Shown: positions 17,006-23,888 of the stretch, piece after piece | How positions within the stretch are numbered: the stretch's first letter is position 1 | How the letters are laid out: the number at the start of each line of letters is the position of its first letter | NCBI GenBank assembly: GCA_020845705.1 | Contig: JADLFH010000033.1 | Coordinates: 1-34,047 of the forward strand | DNA: 34,047 nucleotides | Source: Microthrixaceae bacterium | GTDB lineage: Bacteria; Actinomycetota; Acidimicrobiia; Acidimicrobiales; Microtrichaceae | Direction of reading: 5' to 3' | The notes under the pieces: model-generated | The model's input: the letters and a program-made list of their open reading frames with translations, nothing else | The model's database searches: none | Told to the model about the DNA's origin: nothing | Made by a program: the position numbers and the translations under genes

Positions 17006-17815
17006 GTGACCGACGCATCAGCAGCCATCGAGGCAACCGACCTGGTGAAGACCTACCGCAGCAAGGAGGGCGATGTCGATGCGGTTCGTGGGGTGAGCCT
17101 GACGGTCGCCCACGGTGAGATCTTCGGCTTCCTGGGCCCTAACGGTGCCGGCAAGTCCACCACCGTCAGGATGCTCACCACGCTGCTCACCATCACTGCT
17201 GGGTCCGCGCGGGTCGCGGGAGTAGAGGTGATCGACGATCCCGACGGTGTCCGAAGACGGATTGGAGTGGCCCTGCAAGAAGCCGGGCTCGACCTTCGAC
17301 AGAGCGGCCGTGAACTGTTGACCCTGCAATGCCGGTTGTTCGGCATGTCGGCTGCCGAGGCGGCCGACAGAACCCAGGAGCTGCTTGAGCTGGTCGAGCT
17401 CACCGAGGCGGCGGAGCGCCGGATCCAGGGATACTCCGGTGGCATGAAACGCCGCTTGGATCTGGCGTCCGCGCTGGTGAACCGCCCCGACATCCTGTTC
17501 CTCGACGAACCCACCACCGGCCTCGACCCCGCGAGCCGTCTGGTGATCTGGGACGAGGTCCGACGCATCAACGCCCAGGGCACAACCGTCTTCCTCACCA
17601 CCCAGTACCTCGAGGAGGCCGATCAGCTCTGCGGACGCCTGGCGATCATCGACGACGGACGGATCGTGTCGGAGGGAACTCCCGCCGCCCTCAAGTCGCA
17701 GCTCGCTGCACGCCTGGGTCCCGGCGCCGACCCCTCGCTCGACGACGTGTTCCTCGACGCCACGGGACGCACGCGGGAACGGGTTGCCGGAGAGGTCCAG
17801 GAGGTACAGGCATGA
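17006..17815 (+). CDS. ABC exporter ATP-binding protein, DrrA/daunorubicin-resistance type
   Basis: ATPase of an ABC-2 exporter, 269 residues. Walker A GPNGAGKSTTVRMLTTLL (about residues 45-62) is followed by ARVAGVEVIDDPDGVRRRIGVALQEAGLD, typical of the DrrA subfamily. Signature YSGGMKRRLDLASAL, Walker B ILFLDEPTTGLDP, and LTTQYLEEADQLCGRLAIIDDGRIVSEGTP follow. The C-terminal segment PSLDDVFLDATGR matches the regulatory end of DrrA-like proteins. Its stop overlaps the permease ATG by four bases. The GTG start is chosen from the immediately following conserved AIEATDLVKTY. The substrate is unknown; the family includes drug, lipid and antibiotic exporters. Confidence 0.93.
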   Translation: MTDASAAIEATDLVKTYRSKEGDVDAVRGVSLTVAHGEIFGFLGPNGAGKSTTVRMLTTLLTITAGSARVAGVEVIDDPDGVRRRIGVALQEAGLDLRQSGRELLTLQCRLFGMSAAEAADRTQELLELVELTEAAERRIQGYSGGMKRRLDLASALVNRPDILFLDEPTTGLDPASRLVIWDEVRRINAQGTTVFLTTQYLEEADQLCGRLAIIDDGRIVSEGTPAALKSQLAARLGPGADPSLDDVFLDATGRTRERVAGEVQEVQA

Positions 17816-18567
17816 GAGAGACGGCGATCCTTGCCCGGCGGGCGCTACGAGAGGGGCTACGCCAACCGGATGCCCTGATGCCCACGTTGTTCATCCCCCT
17901 GTTCTTCCTCATCGTGAACGTGGGGCAGGTCGCGAAGATCTTCCCCACAGGCGGCACTCCGTTCCTCCACGGACAGAACTACGCCGCGTTCCAGCTTCCC
18001 ACCTCGCTGTTGACCGCTGCGTCGTTCGGAACCGCTGCGCTGTACCTCGTGGAGGAGATCGAGGGCGGATACTTCGACAAGCTGCGGGCCACGCCAATCC
18101 CGAGGGCGTCGATCGTGTTGGGTCGGCTCATCGCGGAGCTTCCCAAGAGCGTGATCATGAGCAGCGCGATGATCCTGATCGCGTTGCCCTTCGGTGTGCG
18201 GATCCGGGCGGGTTTGGGCGGCTACCTGTTGCTTGCCCTGCTCATCGCCATCTGGGCAGCGGTGTTCAGCGGCTTCATGCAGCTCATCGCCCTGAAGACC
18301 CGCAGCGCTGCGGCAACCAACTCGGTGGGCTTCATCTTCTTCCCACTGCTGTTCCTGACGCCGAACTTCGTGCCCCGCAGCCAACTCTCCAGGCCGATGG
18401 AGATCGCCGCCACGCTCAACCCGGTCACCTACATCATGGAGGCGGCGAGGTCGCTGGTTCTCGACGGCTACGACTGGGCAGCGCTGGGTCGGGGTTTCGC
18501 GGTGGCCGCTGCCGCCGGTGTGCTGGTGTTGTTCCTGAGCATCAGGACCGTGAACCGATACGACTGA
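17812..18567 (+). CDS. ABC-2 type exporter permease, DrrB-like
   Basis: Membrane partner of the preceding ATPase, 251 residues with six hydrophobic segments, the ABC-2 layout. Landmarks: the N-terminal coupling helix region ILARRALREGLRQPDALMPTLFIPLFFLIV, the central YFDKLRATPIPRASIVLGRLIAELPKSVI, and FIFFPLLFLTPNFVPRSQLSRPMEIAATLNPVTYIMEAARSL, the classic ABC-2 signature near helix 5. The last helix ends in a short polar tail (SIRTVNRYD). It is translationally coupled by ATGA overlap. The two together form a heterotetrameric exporter; the direction is inferred from the family. Confidence 0.92.
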   Translation: MRETAILARRALREGLRQPDALMPTLFIPLFFLIVNVGQVAKIFPTGGTPFLHGQNYAAFQLPTSLLTAASFGTAALYLVEEIEGGYFDKLRATPIPRASIVLGRLIAELPKSVIMSSAMILIALPFGVRIRAGLGGYLLLALLIAIWAAVFSGFMQLIALKTRSAAATNSVGFIFFPLLFLTPNFVPRSQLSRPMEIAATLNPVTYIMEAARSLVLDGYDWAALGRGFAVAAAAGVLVLFLSIRTVNRYD

Positions 18568-18609
18568 TGCTCGCTTAATGTCCTGCGGAACTCCAAGAGG
18601 GGGCAGGTT

Positions 18610-20127
18610 GTGGGTCGACGTGTAATGGGTGCGTTCGTTGTCTTCGTCGTCGTGGCGTTGGGCGGGGGCTGCTCCGACGACGAGGATGCCGGCGGAGGGT
18701 CGAAGGTGGCCGACGGCTCCTCGTCTGCGGAATCCTCCACTACTTCAACCCGGCCGCCGGTGTCGCGTCCGGATGGGCCCTCGGCCGATCTCTCCGAGGA
18801 GATAACCGTGGCCGGGGTGCCGTTCATGGGTGCCGCGGCAGGATCGGAACTACCCGCGGGCTACGAGGAGCACGAGTACGTGGCCAGCGGCGAAGCCACC
18901 GCGTACTCGGGGCCGAATCCCCCCACGACGGACGGCAGGTGGAGCTTCGAGCCGACCACCACCGCCCCGTATCGGACCCGGATCGTCATCCGCCGCCCGA
19001 CCGACTCGGCCCGATTCAGCGGCACGGTTGTAGTGGAGTGGCTGAATGTCAGCGGCGGCCTCGACGCCAACCCCGACTACGCCTCCATGTCCGAGGAGAT
19101 CGCGCGGCAGGGCCACGCCTGGATCGGGGTTTCGGCACAGCTCGTAGGGGTTGCCGGTGGGCCTGTGCTGGTGGCGGCCCCGGGCGCTGAGGCGCTTGTC
19201 GGCAAGGGCCTGGTCGGTCTGGTTCCGGATCGCTACGGCTCGTTGTCGCACCCCGGAGACGGTTACTCCTTCGACATCTTCACCCAGGTGGCCACAGCGG
19301 TGCGTGGTGGGGCCGATCTCTTCGGCGGCAAGGCGCCCGAGGTGGTGTTGGCCGTGGGCGAATCGCAGTCCGCCATCGCACTTACCACCTACTACAACGG
19401 GGTCCAGCCGCTCACCGTCGCCTTCGACGGTTTCCTGATTCACAGCCGCGCGTTCGTGTCGCTTCCGATGGTGGCGGCGAACCAGGCGGCGGATCTGAGC
19501 GGGGCGATGACCGTGTCGCCCGCTCCCGTGTTGCTGCGCGACGATCTGGATGCGCCGGTTCTCGAACTCCAGAGCGAGGGTGACGTGATCGGGGTTCTGA
19601 ACTCCGCTGCGGTTCGCCAGGACGACACCGACACGTTCCGCCTCTGGGAGGTGGCGGGAACGTCGCACGCCGATCGGCACCTGCTGGGAGCTCTGGCCGA
19701 CCAGCTCGACTGCGGTGTGGAGATCAACGACGGACCGCTGCATGTGGTTGCCAAGGCAGCGCTGCGAGCGCTGGTGGAGTGGGTACGAACCGGAGAGCCT
19801 CCACCTGTTGCGCCTCGGCTCGAGCTCACCGATGACACACCACCAGCGATGCGCCGCGACGAGGACGGGATAGCCCTCGGCGGTATCCGGACGCCGCCGG
19901 TGGACGCGCCCACCCAGGTGCTCTCCGGCCAGGCCGGTCCGTCGTCGGATCTCATGTGCCTGCTGATGGGTTCGACTCTGCCTCTGTCGGTCGATCGACG
20001 CGCCGAGCTGTATCCCACGCCGGCCGACTACGAGAGGAAGTTCGCCGCGGCTCTCGATTCGGTCATCGACGCCGGGTTCGTCCTCGAAGAGGACCGAGCA
20101 GCCATGGAGGCCTACTCGCAGCCCTGA
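18610..20127 (+). CDS. Secreted lipoprotein with alpha/beta-hydrolase domain (Abhydrolase_10-like)
   Basis: A 505-residue extracytoplasmic hydrolase. The signal peptide is GRRVMGAFVVFVVVALGGGC with a lipobox-like LGGGC, then a Ser/Thr/Asp-rich linker (about residues 22-60). The catalytic domain shows the family start ITVAGVPFMGAAAG, strand TVVVEWLNVSGGLDANPDY, and LVGKGLVGLVPDRYGSL. The nucleophile elbow is VGESQS (about residues 248-253, Ser in the middle), followed by the Asp/Glu region PVLELQSEGDV and the catalytic His in WEVAGTSHADRH. Members of this family are uncharacterised esterase-like proteins, so the substrate is open. GTG 18610 is used because GAGGGGG precedes it and the signal peptide then has normal length; a second in-frame ATG lies at 18625. 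It is 42 bases after the exporter permease, perhaps in one operon. Confidence 0.88.
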   Translation: MGRRVMGAFVVFVVVALGGGCSDDEDAGGGSKVADGSSSAESSTTSTRPPVSRPDGPSADLSEEITVAGVPFMGAAAGSELPAGYEEHEYVASGEATAYSGPNPPTTDGRWSFEPTTTAPYRTRIVIRRPTDSARFSGTVVVEWLNVSGGLDANPDYASMSEEIARQGHAWIGVSAQLVGVAGGPVLVAAPGAEALVGKGLVGLVPDRYGSLSHPGDGYSFDIFTQVATAVRGGADLFGGKAPEVVLAVGESQSAIALTTYYNGVQPLTVAFDGFLIHSRAFVSLPMVAANQAADLSGAMTVSPAPVLLRDDLDAPVLELQSEGDVIGVLNSAAVRQDDTDTFRLWEVAGTSHADRHLLGALADQLDCGVEINDGPLHVVAKAALRALVEWVRTGEPPPVAPRLELTDDTPPAMRRDEDGIALGGIRTPPVDAPTQVLSGQAGPSSDLMCLLMGSTLPLSVDRRAELYPTPADYERKFAAALDSVIDAGFVLEEDRAAMEAYSQP

Positions 20128-20181
20128 GCTCGGGTCGACCTGGGCGATCGGTGCCAAGTGGTTCGGGTTGACCACCGGCGT

Positions 20182-20275
20182 GGTGTGCCGAGCCGTCGGC
20201 GAACCTGCGTAGGGATCCGGCTCCCGGCGACGGAAACGTACGCAAGTTCGTGGGGGTGTGCCGAGCCGTCGGCGA
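20182..20275. repeat. Two 21-bp direct repeats, each able to form a hairpin (possible bidirectional terminator)
   Basis: An identical 21-base segment occurs at 20182-20202 and 20255-20275, 73 bases apart. It begins GGTGTGCCGAGCC and contains GCCGA-GCCG-TCGGC, a 5-bp stem with 4-base loop. The second copy is followed by CCACACC, which can extend its stem through GGTGTG. The 171-base region 20128-20298 lies between convergent genes (the hydrolase lipoprotein and the small membrane protein) and has no other feature, so rho-independent-like termination without a T-tract is a reasonable reading. Confidence 0.6.
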
Positions 20276-20298
20276 CCACACCTCTTCGAACCGGGCGC

Positions 20299-20628
20299 CT
20301 AGAGGATCGAACGGCCCAGGACCAGCACCGCCAGGCCCATGGCGAGGGCGATCGTCGCCGCAACCCCCATGGTCAGCAGGGCCAACCCGAGCACCCCGCG
20401 GAGTCGTTCCCACCACGCCGGGTGGATCGAGACCGTCTCGGCGACGCGCACGACAAGTGGTGGCTCGATCCGCCCACGTGAGACCGGAGGATCAGGCTCG
20501 GGCGGCCCGGCGCGCTGCGTCATGGGCTCCAGCGTGGCAGGCTCAGGGTCGCCCGGGAACATCATCGGGATGAGCGCCGCCACCGAAACGACCACAAGAG
20601 CAAGCCCGATCAACAACGTCATGGACAT
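20299..20628 (-). CDS. Small two-helix membrane protein of unknown function
   Basis: 109 residues. Two hydrophobic helices are visible: residues 3-23 (MTLLIGLALVVVSVAALIPMM) and about 84-106 (VLGLALLTMGVAATIALAMGLAVL). They are joined by a Pro/Arg-rich soluble loop (about 24-82) with DPEPATLEPMTQRAG and SIHPAWWERLRG. No known family is recognised. The frame is open upstream to 20751, but that part lies over the start of the divergent protease gene. ATG 20628 (MSMTLL) places helix 1 at the N-terminus; 20622 is an equally possible second ATG. The two divergent starts are only 16 bases apart, so a shared promoter region must lie within the coding sequences. Confidence 0.65.
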   Translation of the reverse strand: MSMTLLIGLALVVVSVAALIPMMFPGDPEPATLEPMTQRAGPPEPDPPVSRGRIEPPLVVRVAETVSIHPAWWERLRGVLGLALLTMGVAATIALAMGLAVLVLGRSIL

Positions 20629-20644
20629 CTCGAACCCGAGCGTA

Positions 20645-21715
20645 ATGGTGGCCGAGGCCGAACCGATGACCAAGCGCCGGCGCCGGTGGTGGCCCTGGGT
20701 GTGTGTCGGCGTGCTCTGCGTCGTGATCGCCGCCTGCTTCATCGTCCCCACGCCCTACTACCTGTTCGAGCCGGGCAGCGTGCGGCCCACCGCGTCCCGC
20801 ATCGAGATCCGCCGCCACAAGTCCTTCAGCGACAAGGGCGAGTTGCTCTTCACCACCGTCGGCATCGAGCACGCGACCGTGTCGGATCTGGTACGTGGCT
20901 GGCTCGACGACGCGATCGAGGTCGAGAGCGAGAGCGACGTGTATCCCGAGGGGGAGGCGAAGGACCAGATCATCAACCAGAAGCTGATGGACGATTCGAA
21001 GCTCGCCGCCATCTCCGCGGCGTTCCGCACGGTGGGATACCCGGTGACGCCGACGGGCAACGGAGCATTCGTGGAAGAGGTGATCGACGACTTCCCCGAA
21101 GCCAAGGCAAACCTCCGCCAAGGCGACGTGATCGTGAAGCTGAACGGCCGGCCGATCAACGTCACGGGAGACCTGGCCCCCATCCTGGGCGAGATGGCCG
21201 TGGGCACCGAGGTCGACCTCGACGTGCGCGACGGCAGGACCGAGAAGTTGCGAGGGGTCACCATGAAGCTGGGTCGCAACGAGGACGACCCCCACCGTGG
21301 CTACCTCGGGGTCGTGGTCTCCACCGCCGACCAGAGCCTCGACCTGCCTTTCGACGTGGAGATCGACTCGGGCAAGGTCACAGGTCCCTCCGCAGGGCTC
21401 GCGTGGACGTTGGGTCTCATCGACCGGCTGACACCGGGATCGCTCACCGGAGGCCGGCGGATCGCGGTAACCGGCACGATCGACGCCGACGGCAGGGTTG
21501 GTGAGATCGGGGGGCTCGCCCAGAAGATGGCGACGGTCAAGCGGGCAGGCGTGAAGGTCTTCCTCTATCCGGCCGGCACGCCGCGCAAGCACGTGGCCGA
21601 GGCAGCCGAGATCGCCGCCGACGAGGTGACACTGCACCCTGTGGCGTCGGTGGAGGACGCGATTCGCTACCTGTTGCCCGAGGGCCTTCCGAAAGCCCCT
21701 TCGCTCGCCGGCTGA
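20645..21715 (+). CDS. Membrane-anchored PDZ-Lon (S16) serine protease, YlbL/Rv3194c-like
   Basis: A 356-residue protease. A basic cytoplasmic N-terminus (MTKRRRR) is followed by a single transmembrane helix (about residues 16-35) and, outside the membrane, a divergent beta region with YYLFEPGSVRPTA. A PDZ domain comes next (about 145-220; GAFVEEVIDDFPEAKANLRQ, GDVIVKLNGRPI), then a Lon-type S16 catalytic domain (about 225-345). The Ser-Lys dyad is Ser249 in TGPSAGLAW and Lys294 in GGLAQKMATVKRAGVKVF, aligning with Ser679 and Lys722 of E. coli Lon. No AAA+ domain is present. ATG 20645 was chosen from the distance to the membrane helix; ATG 20666 is the alternative. In mycobacteria, as I recall, this protease gene neighbours UPF0182; here a DivIVA-domain gene lies between. 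The role is likely envelope protein quality control or signalling; substrates unknown. Confidence 0.9.
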   Translation: MVAEAEPMTKRRRRWWPWVCVGVLCVVIAACFIVPTPYYLFEPGSVRPTASRIEIRRHKSFSDKGELLFTTVGIEHATVSDLVRGWLDDAIEVESESDVYPEGEAKDQIINQKLMDDSKLAAISAAFRTVGYPVTPTGNGAFVEEVIDDFPEAKANLRQGDVIVKLNGRPINVTGDLAPILGEMAVGTEVDLDVRDGRTEKLRGVTMKLGRNEDDPHRGYLGVVVSTADQSLDLPFDVEIDSGKVTGPSAGLAWTLGLIDRLTPGSLTGGRRIAVTGTIDADGRVGEIGGLAQKMATVKRAGVKVFLYPAGTPRKHVAEAAEIAADEVTLHPVASVEDAIRYLLPEGLPKAPSLAG

Positions 21716-21751
21716 TCGCGTCCCGTCCGCCACATGATCGAGGCGCAGTCC

Positions 21752-21757
21752 TAGCAT
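21752..21757 (+). promoter_or_regulatory. Putative -10 element (TAGCAT) for the DivIVA-domain gene
   Basis: TAGCAT fits TAnnnT and ends seven bases before ATG 21765, so transcription would begin at the start codon (leaderless). It is in a 49-base gap after the protease gene. No clear -35 is seen, and CGGCGGG just before the ATG is too close to be a standard ribosome binding site. Confidence 0.4.
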
Positions 21758-21764
21758 CGGCGGG

Positions 21765-23846
21765 ATGGCCACAACTCCCTCGGATTCCAGCCCGGTCGAC
21801 CCGGCCGAGTTGGGCCGACGCGAGTTCACGAAGCTCCGGAAGGGCTGGGACCCCGTCGAGGTGCGCGCTCATCTACTCCGGATGGCCGATGAGATCGCTC
21901 GGCTGCAACGCAGCGAGGCGGAGCTCCGATCCCAGGTCGCCCGTCACGAGGCGGCCTCCGCGAAGTCCGCGGAGCTCGACGAGTCGATGCTCACCCAGAT
22001 GCTCGGCGAGGAGACCGCCCGGGTTCTGGAGGCTGCACGTACCGCCTCGTCGGAGATCCGCACCAAGGCGGAGGACAACGCGGCGCGCTTGGTTCGTGAA
22101 GCACAGGAGCAGGCGGCGCGCGTGACCCGCGAGGCCGACGAGCTTCGCCAGGCTGCGGTGACCGAGGCCGACGACCTGGTGGGTTCCGCACGGCAACGCG
22201 TGGAGGAACTGCTGAGCGAGGCCCGCGAGGCGGCGCAGCAAGAACGCAGCGATGCAGAGGCGGAGGCAACCACCACTCGGGAGAGGGCAGAGCGGGCAGC
22301 AGCCGAGGCCAGGGCCGAGGCCGAGGCCGACGCAGAGCGCGTGCGAAACGCTGCGGCACAGACCAAGACCGAGGCTGAGGCGGCTGCGGAACGGATCCGC
22401 GCCGAGGCCACAGATGCCGCTCACGAACGGGCCGAGGAGGCGACGCGGGCGGCCGAGGCAGAGGTGGAGCGGGCCCGCGAGCAGGGTCGTTCCATGGTGC
22501 AGGAGGCGAAGGAGGCCCGAGAGCGGATGCTGCGGGACCTGGCGGAACGGCGGAAGGTGGCTCGCCAGCAGCTCGAGGCGTTGCGTGCCGGCAGGGAGCG
22601 TCTGCTCGAAGCGTTCCGTTCGGTCCGAGGTGCCTTCGACGAGGCGACAGACGAGCTGGTCGAATCCCTTCCCGCCGCCCGTGCCGCCGCGGATGAGGCG
22701 GCGCGGGGGGTCGACGGCGACATCGACGCGGCGGTCGCCGAGCTGGACGCGGAGATCGGCGGGGTGCTTGTTTCGCCGGCTGACGAGCTTGCCGCCGCCC
22801 CGGCGATCGCGGTGGCCCCGACTGGGCGGGAGTCCTCCACAGACGAGGCGTCCTCGCGGCTCCGGCTGGTCCAAGACGCCGGTGGCGACGACGAAGACGA
22901 CGACAGCGACGAAGACGAGGACGACGAGGACGACGAGAGCCTTGATGCGGCCGCAATCGGCGACGCGGAGGGTGCCGAATCCCAGATCGGGTCGGTGGAG
23001 GAGCTCTTCGCACGCCTGCGCGCCGACCAGGACGACGCCCCCGAACCCGACGAAGTCGACGAATCCGCGGATTCCGACAACGAGGATGCGGTGGTCATCG
23101 CCCTCGAGTCCGAGCGTGGCGAGATCGCGGAGGTTGTAGAGCTTCCCCGTGAGCTCGACGCGCCCACCGCAGCGGCCACCGAGGTGTTGGACCGTCGTGA
23201 CCATCGCCTCGCGAACGCGGAGCGGAACCTCACCCGCCGTCTCAAGCGAGCGTTGTCGGACCAGGAGAACGCGGTGCTGCACTCCGTGCGAAGTGACCGC
23301 AAGGCGAAGACCGTCGATGCCGTGTTGGGCGACGCCGCCGAACGCGCAGCGGCTGTTGTGGATGCCGCGGTAGCGGAGCTGATCGCAGCGGTGGACGCCG
23401 GCGCCGGCCTCTACGACGACGACGATCACCGCATCGCGGTCGACGCCGAGGCGATCGCTGCCGGATTGGGTCCCGCGGTCCGCGACTGGATCGCGGAGCC
23501 CCTCCGGGTGCGGCTGGAGCGGGCAGCGGGCGAAGCCGATCTAGGTGGGGATCGCTCCGAGCTCGTGGAACGCGTACGTGCCGCGTACCGCGAGCTGCGC
23601 AACGAGCGTCTCCCCGAGTTGGTCGGAGACCTGCTCACCGCCGCGTGCAACGAAGGCGTTCTCGCCGCCAGCCGTCCCGGTACGAGCCACAACTGGCTGG
23701 TCGACCACGGCGGCCTGCCCTGCCCCGATGGCGAGGACAACCACCTCGCTGGAGCGGTGATTGCAGGCGAGGCGTTTCCCACCGGCGACCTGCGACCACC
23801 GGCGCAACCGGGGTGTCGATGCCTCCTCGTGCCTGCGGATCGGTAA
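21765..23846 (+). CDS. DivIVA-domain coiled-coil protein with a C-terminal phage-head-morphogenesis-like module
   Basis: 693 residues in four parts. First, a DivIVA-like N-terminal turn and helix (about residues 15-50; ELGRREFTKLRKGWDPVEVRAHLLRM), the part that binds curved membrane in DivIVA/Wag31 relatives. Second, a very long Ala/Glu/Arg coiled coil (about 50-290). Third, a linker including an acidic run (about 375-393, almost only Asp and Glu). Fourth, a C-terminal region (about 475-693) that starts with helices (HRLANAERNLTRRLKRALSD) and ends LPELVGDLLTAACNEGV, SHNWLVDHGGLPCPDGEDN, AFPTGDLRPPAQPGCRCLLVP. The pattern W...C-P...G-x-x-FPxG-x-x-PP-x-x-P-x-CRC-x-L-x-P is that of the SPP1 gp7/Mu gpF minor head proteins. 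The gene is chromosomal, with no phage genes around it. A pole- or septum-associated scaffold carrying a domesticated capsid module is my inference. Confidence 0.85.
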   Translation: MATTPSDSSPVDPAELGRREFTKLRKGWDPVEVRAHLLRMADEIARLQRSEAELRSQVARHEAASAKSAELDESMLTQMLGEETARVLEAARTASSEIRTKAEDNAARLVREAQEQAARVTREADELRQAAVTEADDLVGSARQRVEELLSEAREAAQQERSDAEAEATTTRERAERAAAEARAEAEADAERVRNAAAQTKTEAEAAAERIRAEATDAAHERAEEATRAAEAEVERAREQGRSMVQEAKEARERMLRDLAERRKVARQQLEALRAGRERLLEAFRSVRGAFDEATDELVESLPAARAAADEAARGVDGDIDAAVAELDAEIGGVLVSPADELAAAPAIAVAPTGRESSTDEASSRLRLVQDAGGDDEDDDSDEDEDDEDDESLDAAAIGDAEGAESQIGSVEELFARLRADQDDAPEPDEVDESADSDNEDAVVIALESERGEIAEVVELPRELDAPTAAATEVLDRRDHRLANAERNLTRRLKRALSDQENAVLHSVRSDRKAKTVDAVLGDAAERAAAVVDAAVAELIAAVDAGAGLYDDDDHRIAVDAEAIAAGLGPAVRDWIAEPLRVRLERAAGEADLGGDRSELVERVRAAYRELRNERLPELVGDLLTAACNEGVLAASRPGTSHNWLVDHGGLPCPDGEDNHLAGAVIAGEAFPTGDLRPPAQPGCRCLLVPADR

Positions 23847-23888
23847 CCTCGGCTCCCGCCCGCACCCGGCCCCACTCCCTGAGGCGAC

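Noticed and set aside
20339..20644. Upstream extension of the PDZ-Lon protease
   Set aside because: It would run through the oppositely oriented membrane protein gene and put about 100 polar residues before the signal anchor; the basic MTKRRRR end fits a true N-terminus.
21873..23429. Minus-strand open frame of 518 residues inside the DivIVA-domain gene
   Set aside because: Antisense to a regular coiled-coil coding sequence whose repeats explain the absence of stops; no motif seen.
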